This document shows positions 43,955 through 54,158 of a DNA stretch of 64,000 nucleotides, piece by piece (position 1 is the stretch's first letter; each line of letters opens with the position of its first letter). This DNA is from Carnimonas bestiolae (GTDB taxonomy: Bacteria > Pseudomonadota > Gammaproteobacteria > Pseudomonadales > Halomonadaceae), in NCBI RefSeq assembly GCF_051251125.1, contig NZ_JBPCZL010000007.1; one strand, given 5' to 3'. The position numbers and the translations under genes are program-made. Under the pieces are notes generated by a model. The model did no database searches, was not told the DNA's origin, and saw only the letters and a program-made list of their open reading frames with translations.

Positions 43955-45370
43955 ATGGCAACCTCACAATGGCGGCCCGTCATTCACGACTCACATGGGC
44001 CCAAATATCTGGCGATCGTGAACGCGCTGGAAACCGATATTGCCAGCGGCGCGCTAGTGCCGCTGCAAAAGTTGCCTGCTCAACGTGCGCTGGCCGAAGA
44101 GCTCGGCATTCACTTCACTACGGTTACGCGCGCCTATCGAGAAGCGCTTACGCGTGGACTGATTATTGCGCGGGTCGGTGCGGGCAGTTTCGTCTCCACC
44201 AAGGCCGCGCACCACATCGAAGCCGCCAGGAATGCGCAGCATCAGCGCCCTTGGGGAACGGATCACGCGGCGATCGATATGAGCATGAATCTTCCGCCTG
44301 AACCTGACGACGTTGCGCTGCAACAGCGCTTGCGTGACGATTTCGACGCACTCGGAAGGCAGTTGCCTGAACTAATGCGCTACCAGCAGGCGGGGGGCAC
44401 GCTGACCGACCGCGAGATTGCCTGCGACTGGCTAGCTCCGCGTATTCACTGCCAGCAGGATCACACCGTCATTTTACCGGGGGTGCAGGCAACGCTGCTG
44501 GCCATTTTCATGCTGCTGAAGCTATCGCCCGTTAAGCCGCTGTGCTGTGCCGAGCTCACTTATCCAGGCGTCAAACGGGCCGCTTCCCAGCTCAACATTC
44601 CCCTTTACGGTTTGCCGTTTGATAAGGAAGGTATCGATCCCGATGCCTTCGAACACGCCTGTCAGCAGCAGCAGGTGGGGGCGCTCTACCTGAACCCCGT
44701 GTTGCATAACCCGACGGCGCTGTCGATGTCGCTCAAACGCCGTCAGCACATTGCCGAGCTGGCGCTTCGTTACGGAGTGCCGATTATCGAAGACGACGCC
44801 TACGGCATGCTGCCTCGCCACCCCGAACCGTCAGTCGCCAGTTTCGCACCGCACAATACCTGGTACATCGCCGGCTTATCGAAATGCCTTGGCGCAGGGC
44901 TGCGGCTTGCCTATGCCGTTGCACCTTCAGCCATCGAAGCGCAGCAGTTAATCAGCGTGTTGCGTGCCACCTCGGTGATGGCATCACCATTGACCACCGC
45001 TCTTGCCAGCCAGTGGATGACTCGCGGCACCGCCGCGCGTTTGCTGGAGGCTATTCGTACCGAAACCCGTTATCGACGTGAGATTGCAGAAAGTCTGCTG
45101 CCCGGCACTGCGCTGTCGGGGGAAAACAGCGCTTTCCACTTATGGCTCAAGCTGCCGGCCCATTGGACACGCGCAGCTTTCGCGCACCATCTGACCCGCC
45201 GAGGGGTATCGGTGGTGCCAAGCGATAGCTTTGCTGTTACCGAGCCACCGCCCGAAGCGGTGCGATTGTCGCTGGGTGGGGCTATTTCTCGCGCCGCACT
45301 GGACACCGCACTGACCGATATCGCGGCGACGCTCACTGAAGATCCTGCCAATGGGGCAGTGGTTATTTAG
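43955..45370 (+). CDS. MocR-type transcriptional regulator (GntR HTH plus aminotransferase domain)
   Basis: A 471-residue fusion of a GntR winged helix (residues about 12-80: LPAQRALAEELGIHFTTVTRAYREA) to a fold-type I PLP aminotransferase-like domain. The PLP-binding Lys is in GLSKCLGAGLRLAY, and IIEDDAYGML supplies the cofactor Asp/Tyr. MocR proteins sense PLP or amino compounds rather than act as enzymes. AAGGAGAG precedes ATG 43955. Repeated TGTATGCAT sites lie upstream. The usual target is a neighbouring gene; here the only close candidate is the small membrane protein downstream. The ligand is unknown. Confidence 0.92.
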   Translation: MATSQWRPVIHDSHGPKYLAIVNALETDIASGALVPLQKLPAQRALAEELGIHFTTVTRAYREALTRGLIIARVGAGSFVSTKAAHHIEAARNAQHQRPWGTDHAAIDMSMNLPPEPDDVALQQRLRDDFDALGRQLPELMRYQQAGGTLTDREIACDWLAPRIHCQQDHTVILPGVQATLLAIFMLLKLSPVKPLCCAELTYPGVKRAASQLNIPLYGLPFDKEGIDPDAFEHACQQQQVGALYLNPVLHNPTALSMSLKRRQHIAELALRYGVPIIEDDAYGMLPRHPEPSVASFAPHNTWYIAGLSKCLGAGLRLAYAVAPSAIEAQQLISVLRATSVMASPLTTALASQWMTRGTAARLLEAIRTETRYRREIAESLLPGTALSGENSAFHLWLKLPAHWTRAAFAHHLTRRGVSVVPSDSFAVTEPPPEAVRLSLGGAISRAALDTALTDIAATLTEDPANGAVVI

Positions 45371-45448
45371 GCGCCGTTGTATCAGCCGCAGTGTGCGCTG
45401 ACATAACGACACCACATTTATCTCTACTACTGATAAGGAGACCTTCGC

Positions 45449-45796
45449 ATGACGTCACTAAGGCACTTCAAACTTGGCCTGTTGCCTTTCACTATCATGA
45501 ATATTGTTGTTGCTTTGGCGCTGGTGATCGGCTTTCAATCACTCGACGCCTTCATGCACAACACCGCCGCGTGGCTGATACTTACGCCGCTGTTTGTGAT
45601 CACACTGGTGCCGCGTATTCACGATACCGGGCTATCGCTGTTGGCGAGTTGGCTGTGGGGCCTGGCGACTGCAGCACTCATTCTGCTGTTTTTGGTAAAT
45701 CAGCCGGCGGCGGGCGTTGCCGGTATTTGTTTCTGGACCTTTGCTGCCATGATGCCCACCGATATCTGCCACACGCTGGGACGGGTGCTGAGTTAA
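45449..45796 (+). CDS. Small membrane protein (DUF805-like)
   Basis: A 115-residue protein with about four hydrophobic helices and little else. A VPRIHDTG segment near residue 55 recalls the RR.HDxG turn of DUF805 proteins, but the match is weak. AAGGAG precedes the ATG. It starts 79 bp after the MocR-type regulator on the same strand and is followed by a terminator, so the two may share a transcript. Function unknown. Confidence 0.7.
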   Translation: MTSLRHFKLGLLPFTIMNIVVALALVIGFQSLDAFMHNTAAWLILTPLFVITLVPRIHDTGLSLLASWLWGLATAALILLFLVNQPAAGVAGICFWTFAAMMPTDICHTLGRVLS

Positions 45797-45861
45797 GCAC
45801 GGTGATAGGGCGGTGACAGCTCCGTGTGGCTGCACTGGCGCTAATGCACCGTCTGAAGACA

Positions 45862-45893
45862 GCAACGCCACGCGTTATGCGTGGCGTTGTTGG
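45862..45893 (+). terminator. Terminator after the small membrane protein gene
   Basis: CAACGCCACGC pairs with GCGTGGCGTTG around GTTAT, followed by TTGG. It also lies 48 bp downstream of the convergent gph stop and may serve both strands. Confidence 0.7.
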
Positions 45894-45940
45894 TTAATAG
45901 CTGCTTACAGCGCCAACGAATAGCGCTATCGATGCTGTCG

Positions 45941-46660
45941 CTAGGTAGAGCTTTCAGCCCAACAGGCTGAGGCATTTACCGAGGCATTGCCGGAATAGCG
46001 CTGTTTGAGCTGAGTGGTTAGCAGCGCGCTCAACTGAGCAGGGGTATCGCAGCGCCGATCGGCGTTCCAATCGCGAATATCGTCGGTAGGAGACAGATAG
46101 CCGTAGCCCACCGCAATGGCGCACATGCCACTAGCGTGCGCAGCATCCATATCGCGCCGATGATCGCCAATATAGCAACACTGCTCGGGAGTAACTTCTA
46201 GCTCAGCGGCGGCGGCGATCAACGCTTCGGGATGAGGCTTGGCCTTAGCCACGTCATCACCGCATACCAGCGTCGGCGGTTCCAGCGATAGCGCTGCCAG
46301 CAGCGGTTCAGCAAAACGCCGCTCCTTGTTAGTCACTATTCCCCAGGGCTGATGATGCAAGCGCAAATGTGCTAACAGCGGCTCCAGGCCCGCGAATATC
46401 TGGCTGTGTTCGCCAAGGCAGGCCGCATAATCGGCAAGCAACTGCTCCAGCGCCAGATCGTCGGCAGCTTCTCCGAGCGCCAAACGCGTTAGCGCCCGGC
46501 CGCCCATCGACACCTCAGCGCGCACTTGGTCGTCGGGCAGCGCCGGCAGCCCATAGCGTTCGCGCAGCAGGTTAGTGGCATGAATCAGGTCAGGAGCGGT
46601 ATCGACGAGCGTACCGTCGAGATCAAACAGCACTGCCGCACACGGAATACTACCGGTCAT
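45941..46660 (-). CDS. gph: Phosphoglycolate phosphatase-like HAD hydrolase
   Basis: A 239-residue HAD-superfamily phosphatase. Motif I is FDLDGTLVDTAPDL near residue 13, motif II is GIVTNK, motif III is the Lys in AKAKPHPE and motif IV is YIGDHRRDMDAA. The cap type and position after ubiG match Gph, which removes 2-phosphoglycolate produced during DNA repair or oxidative damage; in many gammaproteobacteria it is next to ubiG and may instead be MupP-like. Its start overlaps the ubiG stop by four bases. Confidence 0.88.
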   Translation of the reverse strand: MTGSIPCAAVLFDLDGTLVDTAPDLIHATNLLRERYGLPALPDDQVRAEVSMGGRALTRLALGEAADDLALEQLLADYAACLGEHSQIFAGLEPLLAHLRLHHQPWGIVTNKERRFAEPLLAALSLEPPTLVCGDDVAKAKPHPEALIAAAAELEVTPEQCCYIGDHRRDMDAAHASGMCAIAVGYGYLSPTDDIRDWNADRRCDTPAQLSALLTTQLKQRYSGNASVNASACWAESST

Positions 46661-47412
46661 GCGTTATCCTGCGGACGCTGGCAGTGCACCATGTAGTTCA
46701 CATCGATATTGCTGCTCAGCCAATAGCGGCGGGTCAGCGGGTTGTAGTGAAGGCCGCGCTGATCGCGTGTATTCAGCCCCGCATGACGCGTCCAATTGGC
46801 CAGCTCCGAAGGACGGATGAAGCGCTGATACTCGTGCGTTCCTACCGGCAACAGTTTGAGGATGCGTTCGGCACCGATAATCGCGAACAAGTAGGATTTT
46901 GGATTACGGTTGATGGTACTGAAGAAGACTTGTCCGCCCGGTTTTACCAGCTTCTTGCAGGCCGCAATAATGGCAGCAGGGTCGGGCACATGCTCGAGCA
47001 TTTCCATGCAGGTCACTACGTCGAAGCTGCCTGGCTGCTGCTCTGCAAGATCTTCAACGCTGATCAGCTGGTAGTCGACCTCAAGACCGCTTTCAGCGAG
47101 ATGCAGCTTTGCCACCGCGAGCGGTGCTTCGCTAAGATCGATGGCCGTTACCTGCGCACCGCGGCGGGCCATTGATTCGCTGAGAATGCCGCCTCCGCAG
47201 CCCACATCGAGTACTTTCTTGTCGGCCAGCGAACCGCTGTGCTCTTCGATATAGCCAAGGCGCAGCGGGTTGATGTCGTGAAGCGGTTTGAAATTGCCGT
47301 CACGATCCCACCATTGCTGGGCCAGCGCACCAAACTTGTCGAGTTCGGCCTGGTCGAAGTTGTTGCTGGTGCGCTGCGCGCCTTGCGCAGCTTGGGAAGC
47401 GTTGAGGGTCAT
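46657..47412 (-). CDS. ubiG: Ubiquinone biosynthesis O-methyltransferase UbiG
   Basis: A 251-residue SAM-dependent methyltransferase carrying out both O-methylations of ubiquinone synthesis. Motif I is VLDVGCGGGILSESMARRGA, and the N-terminal block NFDQAELDKFGALAQQWWD...HDINPLRLGYI is characteristic of UbiG. MLEHVPDP and RNPKSYLFAIIGAE follow. It is first in a two-gene operon with gph. Confidence 0.96.
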   Translation of the reverse strand: MTLNASQAAQGAQRTSNNFDQAELDKFGALAQQWWDRDGNFKPLHDINPLRLGYIEEHSGSLADKKVLDVGCGGGILSESMARRGAQVTAIDLSEAPLAVAKLHLAESGLEVDYQLISVEDLAEQQPGSFDVVTCMEMLEHVPDPAAIIAACKKLVKPGGQVFFSTINRNPKSYLFAIIGAERILKLLPVGTHEYQRFIRPSELANWTRHAGLNTRDQRGLHYNPLTRRYWLSSNIDVNYMVHCQRPQDNA

Positions 47413-47664
47413 AACCTGCTCCAGATAATAAGACCGCCAGTAACGAACCAGCGAGAATGTACGTCGGAAAACAATTGACGCTAAGTTTACCCCCCGAAGG
47501 CGGTTAGTTTCATCCTGCTATTCGCTTGAATGTGACAACCCGTTATCATCACTCGCGTATTTCCACCACAATGGTCTAGTGTTCATAGCCGCCGGTCAGC
47601 GACAGGTGCAGTATTAACGCGTTACCTGCACAGCGTTGCCGTAATGCACAGATGGAGAAACAGC

Positions 47665-48213
47665 ATGCCTGAGCCCGATATCGGCTCCCGAGACCCTTAT
47701 GCGATTGTACCGGGCGAGGACGAATTGCTAGCGCGTCCGCGCCCCGGGCAGCGTCCCGTTAAACGGGTGAGTTGGCCGGGCGTATTGCTGGCGCTGTTGG
47801 CGCTCGCGGGAGTTATTGCGCTGGCCGCGTTTTATGCCAACGATCGCCAGCAGCTGCTGTCGAGCAATGGTCGCTATCAACAGCAGTTGCAGCAGGCAAC
47901 GCGCGACATCGAAGCATTACAACATCAGCAAGCCGCGCTGGCTGACAAACTGAACGATCACCAGCATCGGCTGGATGCGCTGCCTAATATCGAGCCGCAG
48001 CGGCTCGACGCGATGGACGTGCAGCTAGGTGCCCTGGGGGTGGCGTTGCGCGCGCTACAGCAGCAGAGCAGCGATGCAAACGCCGCTGACACGCAGCAAG
48101 CGCCGAATGACCAGCAGCACTCCCTGGGCTTTCGTTTAGCAGCGCTGGAGGATCAGCTGCACTCGCTGAACGAGCGTGTTTCGTCCTTGGAATCAGGTAA
48201 CGCTTCTCACTGA
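47665..48213 (+). CDS. Single-pass membrane protein with periplasmic coiled coil, upstream of tamA
   Basis: A 182-residue protein: a cytoplasmic basic N-terminus of about 35 residues, one transmembrane helix (VLLALLALAGVIALAAFY), then a long Gln-rich coiled-coil region to the end, with a second helical zipper near the C-terminus (LGFRLAALEDQLHSLNERV). GGAG precedes ATG 47665. The stop is only two bases before the tamA ATG, so it is almost certainly co-expressed with tamA-tamB. I do not recognise a named family. It could be an accessory factor of the translocation and assembly module. Confidence 0.8.
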   Translation: MPEPDIGSRDPYAIVPGEDELLARPRPGQRPVKRVSWPGVLLALLALAGVIALAAFYANDRQQLLSSNGRYQQQLQQATRDIEALQHQQAALADKLNDHQHRLDALPNIEPQRLDAMDVQLGALGVALRALQQQSSDANAADTQQAPNDQQHSLGFRLAALEDQLHSLNERVSSLESGNASH

Positions 48214-48215
48214 CT

Positions 48216-50057
48216 ATGATGCTACCCCTTGCGTTGAATCATCAGCGAACCTTTCTTCCGCTCAAGCGAATGGTGGGTTGCGTAGGAACACTTTCGGCGT
48301 GTGCGCTATGGCCGCTTCACGCATCGGCACTGGAAGCCGATGTGCATGGCGTAGGTGGTGAGGTGCGCAGTAACGTTGTCGCGTATCTGGCCCCGCTCAA
48401 GATTCCTGCCAACTCACGTCCCGAGCTCTACGGCAATAGCGTGCACAGCGATGTGGTCAGCGCGCTAAAGGCGTATGGCTACTATACGCCCACTATCGAG
48501 GTGAAATTCCGCGATCGTCAGCACGTCGACGTTCATATCGACAAGGGGCCACAAACCCACGTCAAGGTGCTGGACGTTCAGATTGTGGGAGAAGCAAGCG
48601 AAGACCCTGAAGTCAAAAAGCTGCTGGCGAATAGCGCCCTGATGAAAGACAAGGGCAAGCCGCTGTCCCACGAACATTACGAATACCTGAAAAAGCAGCT
48701 TGATACGCTGGCGCTGAGCCGTGGTTATTTCGATGCCAGCTATCCGCTGCATCGTATTGAGGTGCGGCCGTGGGAGCAGCGCGCGGATATCTATCTGGTT
48801 TACGTGTCGGGCAAGCGCTACCGCTATGGCGATATCGATGTGGAAGGCAGCCAGATTCGCCGTTCCAGTATCGATGCCCTGCAACCGTTTAAGAAAGGCG
48901 ACCCGTACCAAACCAGCGATATCGCGGAATTCAACAACCGCCTGGGGCGTACCAACTGGTTCCGCAGCGTGTCGGTGCGACCGCAGCTCGACCAACAGCA
49001 CAACCACAATGAGCAAATGACGCGGCCCTCGAATGATGATTCGACGGTGACCTCCGCACAGCAGAATGCCGCCGCCCAGCGCGCGGTCGCCCCGGTAAGC
49101 GTCAATGTGGTTGCCGCTGATCGTGATCAATTCAAGACCGGCATCGGCTACTCCACCGACGACGGCCCGCACGTTCAGTTCGGCTGGACGCGTCCGTGGA
49201 TGAATGATCGCGGCGATTCGCTGACCAATAGTCTTTACTTCTCTCAACGCCGTCAGTCGTTAGCGGGGCAGTACCGAATACCGCTCGAACAGCCGCTGAA
49301 CGATGCCTATGAATTCAATTATGGCTTCGACTACGTTGACGACAACGATACGCGCAGCCGCAAACTGTGGTTTACGCCCACGCGCGTCTGGCACTTCGCC
49401 AACGGTTGGAATCAGCGGCTCTATGTGCGCTTCAGTCAGGAAGACTTTACTCAGGCCAGCGACAGCGCCGATGTCTTCCTTATTACTCCGGGAATCGCCT
49501 GGGATCGCACTGCGGTAGATAACGAGCAGTTCCCAATGCATGGGAACCGCCAGGATCTTACCGTAGAAGGCACGACCAAGCAGTTTGGTTCCGATATTTC
49601 GTTTTTGCGTGCCGTTGCTACCACGCGCTGGATAGAAAGCATCGGCAACGACAATCGGTTTTTCCTGCGCGGCAATATTGCTGCCACGCAAACCGACTCG
49701 TTCTCGAAAATGCCGCCCAGCTTGCGCTTTTTCGCGGGCGGCGACTCAAGCGTACGCGGCTACTCCTACGAAACTCTGGCACCGCGCGATCACAAGGACG
49801 ATTTGCTGGGCGGCAAGAATATGCTCACCGGCACCTTCGAGTATCAACGGCGTATCACTGGGGCCTGGTGGGGGGCCGCTTTCTACGATGTAGGTAACGC
49901 GTTTACTAGCTGGTCGGATCAATCGCTGAAGCGCGCCGCTGGCGTGGGTATTCGCTGGATTTCGCCGGTGGGGCCGATCCGGCTCGATCTCGCGCATCCG
50001 TTTGACGATGATCGCTCCTCTTGGCGCGTTCACTTTGCCATTGGGCCGGAGTTCTAA
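48216..50057 (+). CDS. tamA: Outer-membrane TamA (Omp85-family assembly factor)
   Basis: A 613-residue Omp85 protein forming, with TamB, the translocation and assembly module linking inner and outer membranes. After a signal sequence (ending about ASALEA) come three POTRA domains (residues about 40-270) and a 16-stranded barrel with the L6 loop motif VRGYSYE and a C-terminal strand ending in F (HFAIGPEF). The SPVGPIRLDLAHP motif is typical. There is no clear Shine-Dalgarno site before the ATG pair at 48216-48221, so translation is probably coupled to the upstream gene. The stop overlaps tamB (TAATG). Confidence 0.94.
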   Translation: MMLPLALNHQRTFLPLKRMVGCVGTLSACALWPLHASALEADVHGVGGEVRSNVVAYLAPLKIPANSRPELYGNSVHSDVVSALKAYGYYTPTIEVKFRDRQHVDVHIDKGPQTHVKVLDVQIVGEASEDPEVKKLLANSALMKDKGKPLSHEHYEYLKKQLDTLALSRGYFDASYPLHRIEVRPWEQRADIYLVYVSGKRYRYGDIDVEGSQIRRSSIDALQPFKKGDPYQTSDIAEFNNRLGRTNWFRSVSVRPQLDQQHNHNEQMTRPSNDDSTVTSAQQNAAAQRAVAPVSVNVVAADRDQFKTGIGYSTDDGPHVQFGWTRPWMNDRGDSLTNSLYFSQRRQSLAGQYRIPLEQPLNDAYEFNYGFDYVDDNDTRSRKLWFTPTRVWHFANGWNQRLYVRFSQEDFTQASDSADVFLITPGIAWDRTAVDNEQFPMHGNRQDLTVEGTTKQFGSDISFLRAVATTRWIESIGNDNRFFLRGNIAATQTDSFSKMPPSLRFFAGGDSSVRGYSYETLAPRDHKDDLLGGKNMLTGTFEYQRRITGAWWGAAFYDVGNAFTSWSDQSLKRAAGVGIRWISPVGPIRLDLAHPFDDDRSSWRVHFAIGPEF

Positions 50058-53000
50058 TGCGATTACTGCGATATTCCCTTTGGTCGGTGGTGGCTCTGTT
50101 TGGCGTGCTGCTGGTAGTGATTGGCATTTTATTATCGCCATGGGGCACCAGTTGGGCACTGCATCAGGCCAAATCACGTGGCTTGATCGACTTCTCGCGG
50201 GTAGAAGGCGCGCCTTTGGAGCACTTCGAGCTGGATGATCTGCACCTTGAGGTGGCGGGTACGCAGGTTAGCGCGCGAGCGCTGCGTCTCGATTGGCTAA
50301 ACAACGCCCTGATCAAGGGAAGCGTGGGGCTTTCCAACCTGAGTGCCGACCAGGTGGCCATTACGCTGGCACCGTCTGATCCGAATCAGCCCCAGCAAGA
50401 GAGTGACCAGAGCCTGCCGGGACGCATCTCGCTGCCGGTTAGTATCGATGTGCAACAGCTGGTGCTGAACGATGTAAGCCTGATCCTGCCCGCCGCAACT
50501 GATACCGAATCAGACCCCACTGCGCAAAACGCTACGCGCATTCATTGGCAGCATTTTGCCAGCGCAGTGGCTTTTTCCAACAGCCAATTGCGGCTGGGAG
50601 AAACGCATCTCGACTCGCCCCATATCACGCTGGCGAAGGCGGCCGAGCCTGAGGAGAGCGACGACGCGGCTACGTCCCAGAGTGCCACTTCCGTATCACT
50701 CGACAGCGACATTAATGTTGCCGCCGCCACTAAGGTGGCCAGCGCAACGACCCGTCCCACTCGCGGCGACGGCAGCGCTATTGCTAACCCGCTGGCCGCA
50801 TTCGCCAGCAACGATCTCACCGATGCCCGTCAGCAAATCGAACTTCCCGCTATCGAACTGCCCATCGATATCGATGCACCTTCGCTTGAGGTCAGCGATT
50901 TCGTGCTTGACGGTGAGCAGCCGTTCACACTTGATCGCATTGCGCTTGCGCTCAAGGCAGAGAATTCGCGCGTAGAAGTGCAAAAACTCAGCCTGACCGG
51001 ACCTGATCTTAACGCCGAGCTGACGGCAGATATCGCTCTTAAAGATCAGTACCCCATTGCGCTGCATCTGCACGGCACCTCGCAACTGGAGCCGCTCAAG
51101 GGCGAGCAGTTGAGCATAGATGCCAGTGGCTCACTGGCAGCGCTTGATCTAGCGATAGCCGCCAGCGGCCCGCAGCAGGCTACTATCAAGGCACAGCTAA
51201 ACGCACTCGATCAGCGTCTACCGTTCAAGGCGAGCGTGCGCTCGCCGCACGTGCAATGGCCGTTGCCCGGAATGCCTGAAAAGGACGCGCAGGGGCAGGC
51301 CATTGCTCAATACCGCGTCGATGATCTGGCGCTTGAAGCGAACGGCAATCTCGATCGGTATGCGCTATCGCTGTCCGGAAATGCATCAGGCTCGCAGCTT
51401 AAGCCGCTCGCACTCGCCGTCACCGGCAGCGGTGATTACCAGCATTTTGATTGGCAGCCGCTGAAGATCGATGCGGGCAAGGGCGGTAGCGTGGAAAGCG
51501 CGGGTACCGTCAATTGGGCTACCGGGCTGTGGCTGAAGGCTTCGCTGAAGCTGCAACATCTTAAGCCACAAACCTTCACGCCTGCGGTACAGGGCGATAT
51601 CAGCGGCGCTGGCGAGGCGGCCTTCAACCTACAGAATAATAACGGCTGGAACGTCAATGTGCCGACGCTGAAACTGACAGGCCAGCTAGCCGGAAAACCG
51701 CTGACTGCCGATGCACGTTTTGCAGCCAATAGTGATTTAGCACTACAGATCGAACGCTTGGACGTACGCCAAGGCGCCAACAGCGTGCAGGCCAAGGGCA
51801 AGGTCGATCAGCAGCTTGATCTCAATGCGGACATCAACGCACCTGCGCTAGGCTCTTTGCTTCCGCAGCTCGGCGGCGCGGTGAACGGTAAGCTGCGCCT
51901 CGCGGGCTCGCTCAAACAGCCACGCGGCGATATCACGCTTAACGGGCGCAGCGTCAAATATGGTGACAATCATCTTGGCTCGCTTGATCTCAGTGCCCAC
52001 AGTGAAGGAATCGACGATCCCAGCATGCAGTTAGTGCTGAACGCGGCCGACATCGTGGCAGGCGGCCAACAGCTCGCCAAAGTGAGTGCCAATCTGGATG
52101 GCCGGTTGAGCAAGCATCGTCTGAGTCTCGATGTTACTGGCAATCCCAAAGGGCCGCTGGTCAGCCTGGCCACACGGCTCGACGGCGGCTACGACATGAA
52201 TGCCGGTCACTACCGCGGCACCATCGGCTCACTTACCAGCGATCTTGGGCAGGCCGGAACGCTAGCCCTCGATTCGCCGCTGCGTTTTGACGCCAACGTC
52301 AACGATAGCTCGGCAACGGTCCAGCCTTTCTGTCTTAACCGCCAGCAGGGCGGCGGCCTGTGTCTAACCCGCCAGATGAAGGCATCGGCGGACAATGGCA
52401 CCGCGGCGCTAGCGCTAAATCGCCTGCCCGTCGAGATGGTAAATGAATTTCTGCCACCGCCGTGGCAGCTGTCGGGCAGCGCCGCCGGTAACCTCGAAGC
52501 GCGTTGGTCGAACGGCGGCCAGAACTTCAACGCCACGGGAGCCATTAACGGCAAGCTGCTGGTGCGCGGTGAAGATACCGCGGGCAACACCTTCCAGGTG
52601 CCCGCGATCGCGCTGGATACACGCTTCGATGCAAACGACCGCAATGCCCATTTGGCCCTGACCACGCAGCTTGAGCAGGCGGGCAGCCTCACCCTCGATG
52701 CCAACGTGCGCGATCCGCTGGGCCAGCGCAGTCTATCGGGACGGCTACAGCTCGCATCGCTGCAGCTTGGTCCTTATCAACCGCTGGTGCCGGGAATGCG
52801 CAAGTTGACCGGAGAACTGAACGGTGATGTGCGGCTGGCGGGCAGCGCCGAGCAACCGCTGTTAAACGGCCAGATCGTACTCGACAAGGTAAGCGCCCAG
52901 GGCGAGCAGCTACCGCTGGAGCTAAACGATGCGCGTCTTGGCGTAGCGCTTAATGGCAACAACGGCGTTATTGATGGCTACCTGAAATCGGGCGACGCGC

Positions 53001-54127
53001 GCTGGGGCCTGAACGGCCAGGCAGACTGGCCGAGTAGCGGTGATTGGCATGCCACACTGGCGCTTGATGGCAAACATTCACCGCTCGAAGCGCAGGCGCT
53101 CGAATACGGCCGCGTGCGCATTGCGCCTGACATCCACGTCGATGCAACGCCCGCGCGGCTAGCGATTACCGGCGCGGTAGGCATTCCGTGGGCGCGTATC
53201 GAAGTAGCCCAGTTGCCTGAGTTCGCGCAAGCGCCTTCCACCGATGAAGTGGTGCTGACCCAGCAGCAGGCGGCGCAATTGGATGAAGCGCGCCAGCGGC
53301 TTGCTCCCGGACAGGCCGCGGGCAGCGAAGACAGCGCTAAAGCGGTATGGGCGACCACTCAGGAACTCAGCAAGGCTGGCATGGCGCTCGATCTCAACGT
53401 GGCGCTGCGCATGGGCGACGATGTGCGCTTGGCTGCTTACGGGCTGAATACCCGCCTGGCCGGCCAGGTGAATATACGTGAGAACAATCAGGGAGCGGGC
53501 GCGCTGCAGATGTTCGGTGATATCAGCCTCGAAGACGGTCGCTTCTCATCGTTTGGGCAGAAGTTAACGATCAATCGCGGCAAAATCACCTTCAACGGGC
53601 CACCGTCAACACCGATGCTGGACTTCGAAGCCATCCGTAACCCCGACACTATCGAAGATGATGTGACAGCGGGCATTCGGGTTACCGGCTCAGCGATGGC
53701 GCCGCAGCTGAAAATCTTCTCGGATCCGGCCATGAACGAAACTACCGCGCTGTCGTATCTGCTGCGCGGACGTGCTCCTGATGCCGACGGCGACGATAAC
53801 GCGCTAACGTCCGCGCTGATTGGTTTGTCAGTATCGCAAAGTGGGCGAGCGGTGGGAGCTTTGGGTGAAGCCTTCGGCATTCAGGATCTGGCATTGGATA
53901 CCGCTGGCACCGGCGATAGCAGTCAGGTGGTTGTAAGCGGCTATCTCAACCCCAATCTTAAAGTCAGCTACGGCGTTGGCGTATTTTCCTCGATTGCGGA
54001 ACTAACGCTGCGCTATCGATTGTTGCAAAACCTCTATGTGCAGGCAGTGTCGGGCGGCAATCAGGCCCTCGATCTGCTTTATTCATTCAGCTTTGGCCGC
54101 ACGCCTGATCCTCAAAGCGATCAGTAA
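50057..54127 (+). CDS. tamB: TamB, inner-membrane-anchored bridge protein of the TAM complex
   Basis: A 1356-residue AsmA-like protein with an N-terminal signal anchor (residues 5-28: YSLWSVVALFGVLLVVIGIL), a very long repetitive beta-rich hydrophobic groove region that carries lipid between membranes, and the C-terminal DUF490/TamB domain (KITFNGPPSTPMLDFEAIRNP, ending in YSFSFGR). The length fits E. coli TamB (1259). It overlaps tamA by one base. Likely roles are outer-membrane protein assembly and phospholipid transport. Confidence 0.93.
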   Translation: MRLLRYSLWSVVALFGVLLVVIGILLSPWGTSWALHQAKSRGLIDFSRVEGAPLEHFELDDLHLEVAGTQVSARALRLDWLNNALIKGSVGLSNLSADQVAITLAPSDPNQPQQESDQSLPGRISLPVSIDVQQLVLNDVSLILPAATDTESDPTAQNATRIHWQHFASAVAFSNSQLRLGETHLDSPHITLAKAAEPEESDDAATSQSATSVSLDSDINVAAATKVASATTRPTRGDGSAIANPLAAFASNDLTDARQQIELPAIELPIDIDAPSLEVSDFVLDGEQPFTLDRIALALKAENSRVEVQKLSLTGPDLNAELTADIALKDQYPIALHLHGTSQLEPLKGEQLSIDASGSLAALDLAIAASGPQQATIKAQLNALDQRLPFKASVRSPHVQWPLPGMPEKDAQGQAIAQYRVDDLALEANGNLDRYALSLSGNASGSQLKPLALAVTGSGDYQHFDWQPLKIDAGKGGSVESAGTVNWATGLWLKASLKLQHLKPQTFTPAVQGDISGAGEAAFNLQNNNGWNVNVPTLKLTGQLAGKPLTADARFAANSDLALQIERLDVRQGANSVQAKGKVDQQLDLNADINAPALGSLLPQLGGAVNGKLRLAGSLKQPRGDITLNGRSVKYGDNHLGSLDLSAHSEGIDDPSMQLVLNAADIVAGGQQLAKVSANLDGRLSKHRLSLDVTGNPKGPLVSLATRLDGGYDMNAGHYRGTIGSLTSDLGQAGTLALDSPLRFDANVNDSSATVQPFCLNRQQGGGLCLTRQMKASADNGTAALALNRLPVEMVNEFLPPPWQLSGSAAGNLEARWSNGGQNFNATGAINGKLLVRGEDTAGNTFQVPAIALDTRFDANDRNAHLALTTQLEQAGSLTLDANVRDPLGQRSLSGRLQLASLQLGPYQPLVPGMRKLTGELNGDVRLAGSAEQPLLNGQIVLDKVSAQGEQLPLELNDARLGVALNGNNGVIDGYLKSGDARWGLNGQADWPSSGDWHATLALDGKHSPLEAQALEYGRVRIAPDIHVDATPARLAITGAVGIPWARIEVAQLPEFAQAPSTDEVVLTQQQAAQLDEARQRLAPGQAAGSEDSAKAVWATTQELSKAGMALDLNVALRMGDDVRLAAYGLNTRLAGQVNIRENNQGAGALQMFGDISLEDGRFSSFGQKLTINRGKITFNGPPSTPMLDFEAIRNPDTIEDDVTAGIRVTGSAMAPQLKIFSDPAMNETTALSYLLRGRAPDADGDDNALTSALIGLSVSQSGRAVGALGEAFGIQDLALDTAGTGDSSQVVVSGYLNPNLKVSYGVGVFSSIAELTLRYRLLQNLYVQAVSGGNQALDLLYSFSFGRTPDPQSDQ

Positions 54128-54158
54128 GTCGACGACCATCTTTTCTAGGAGACGCGGC

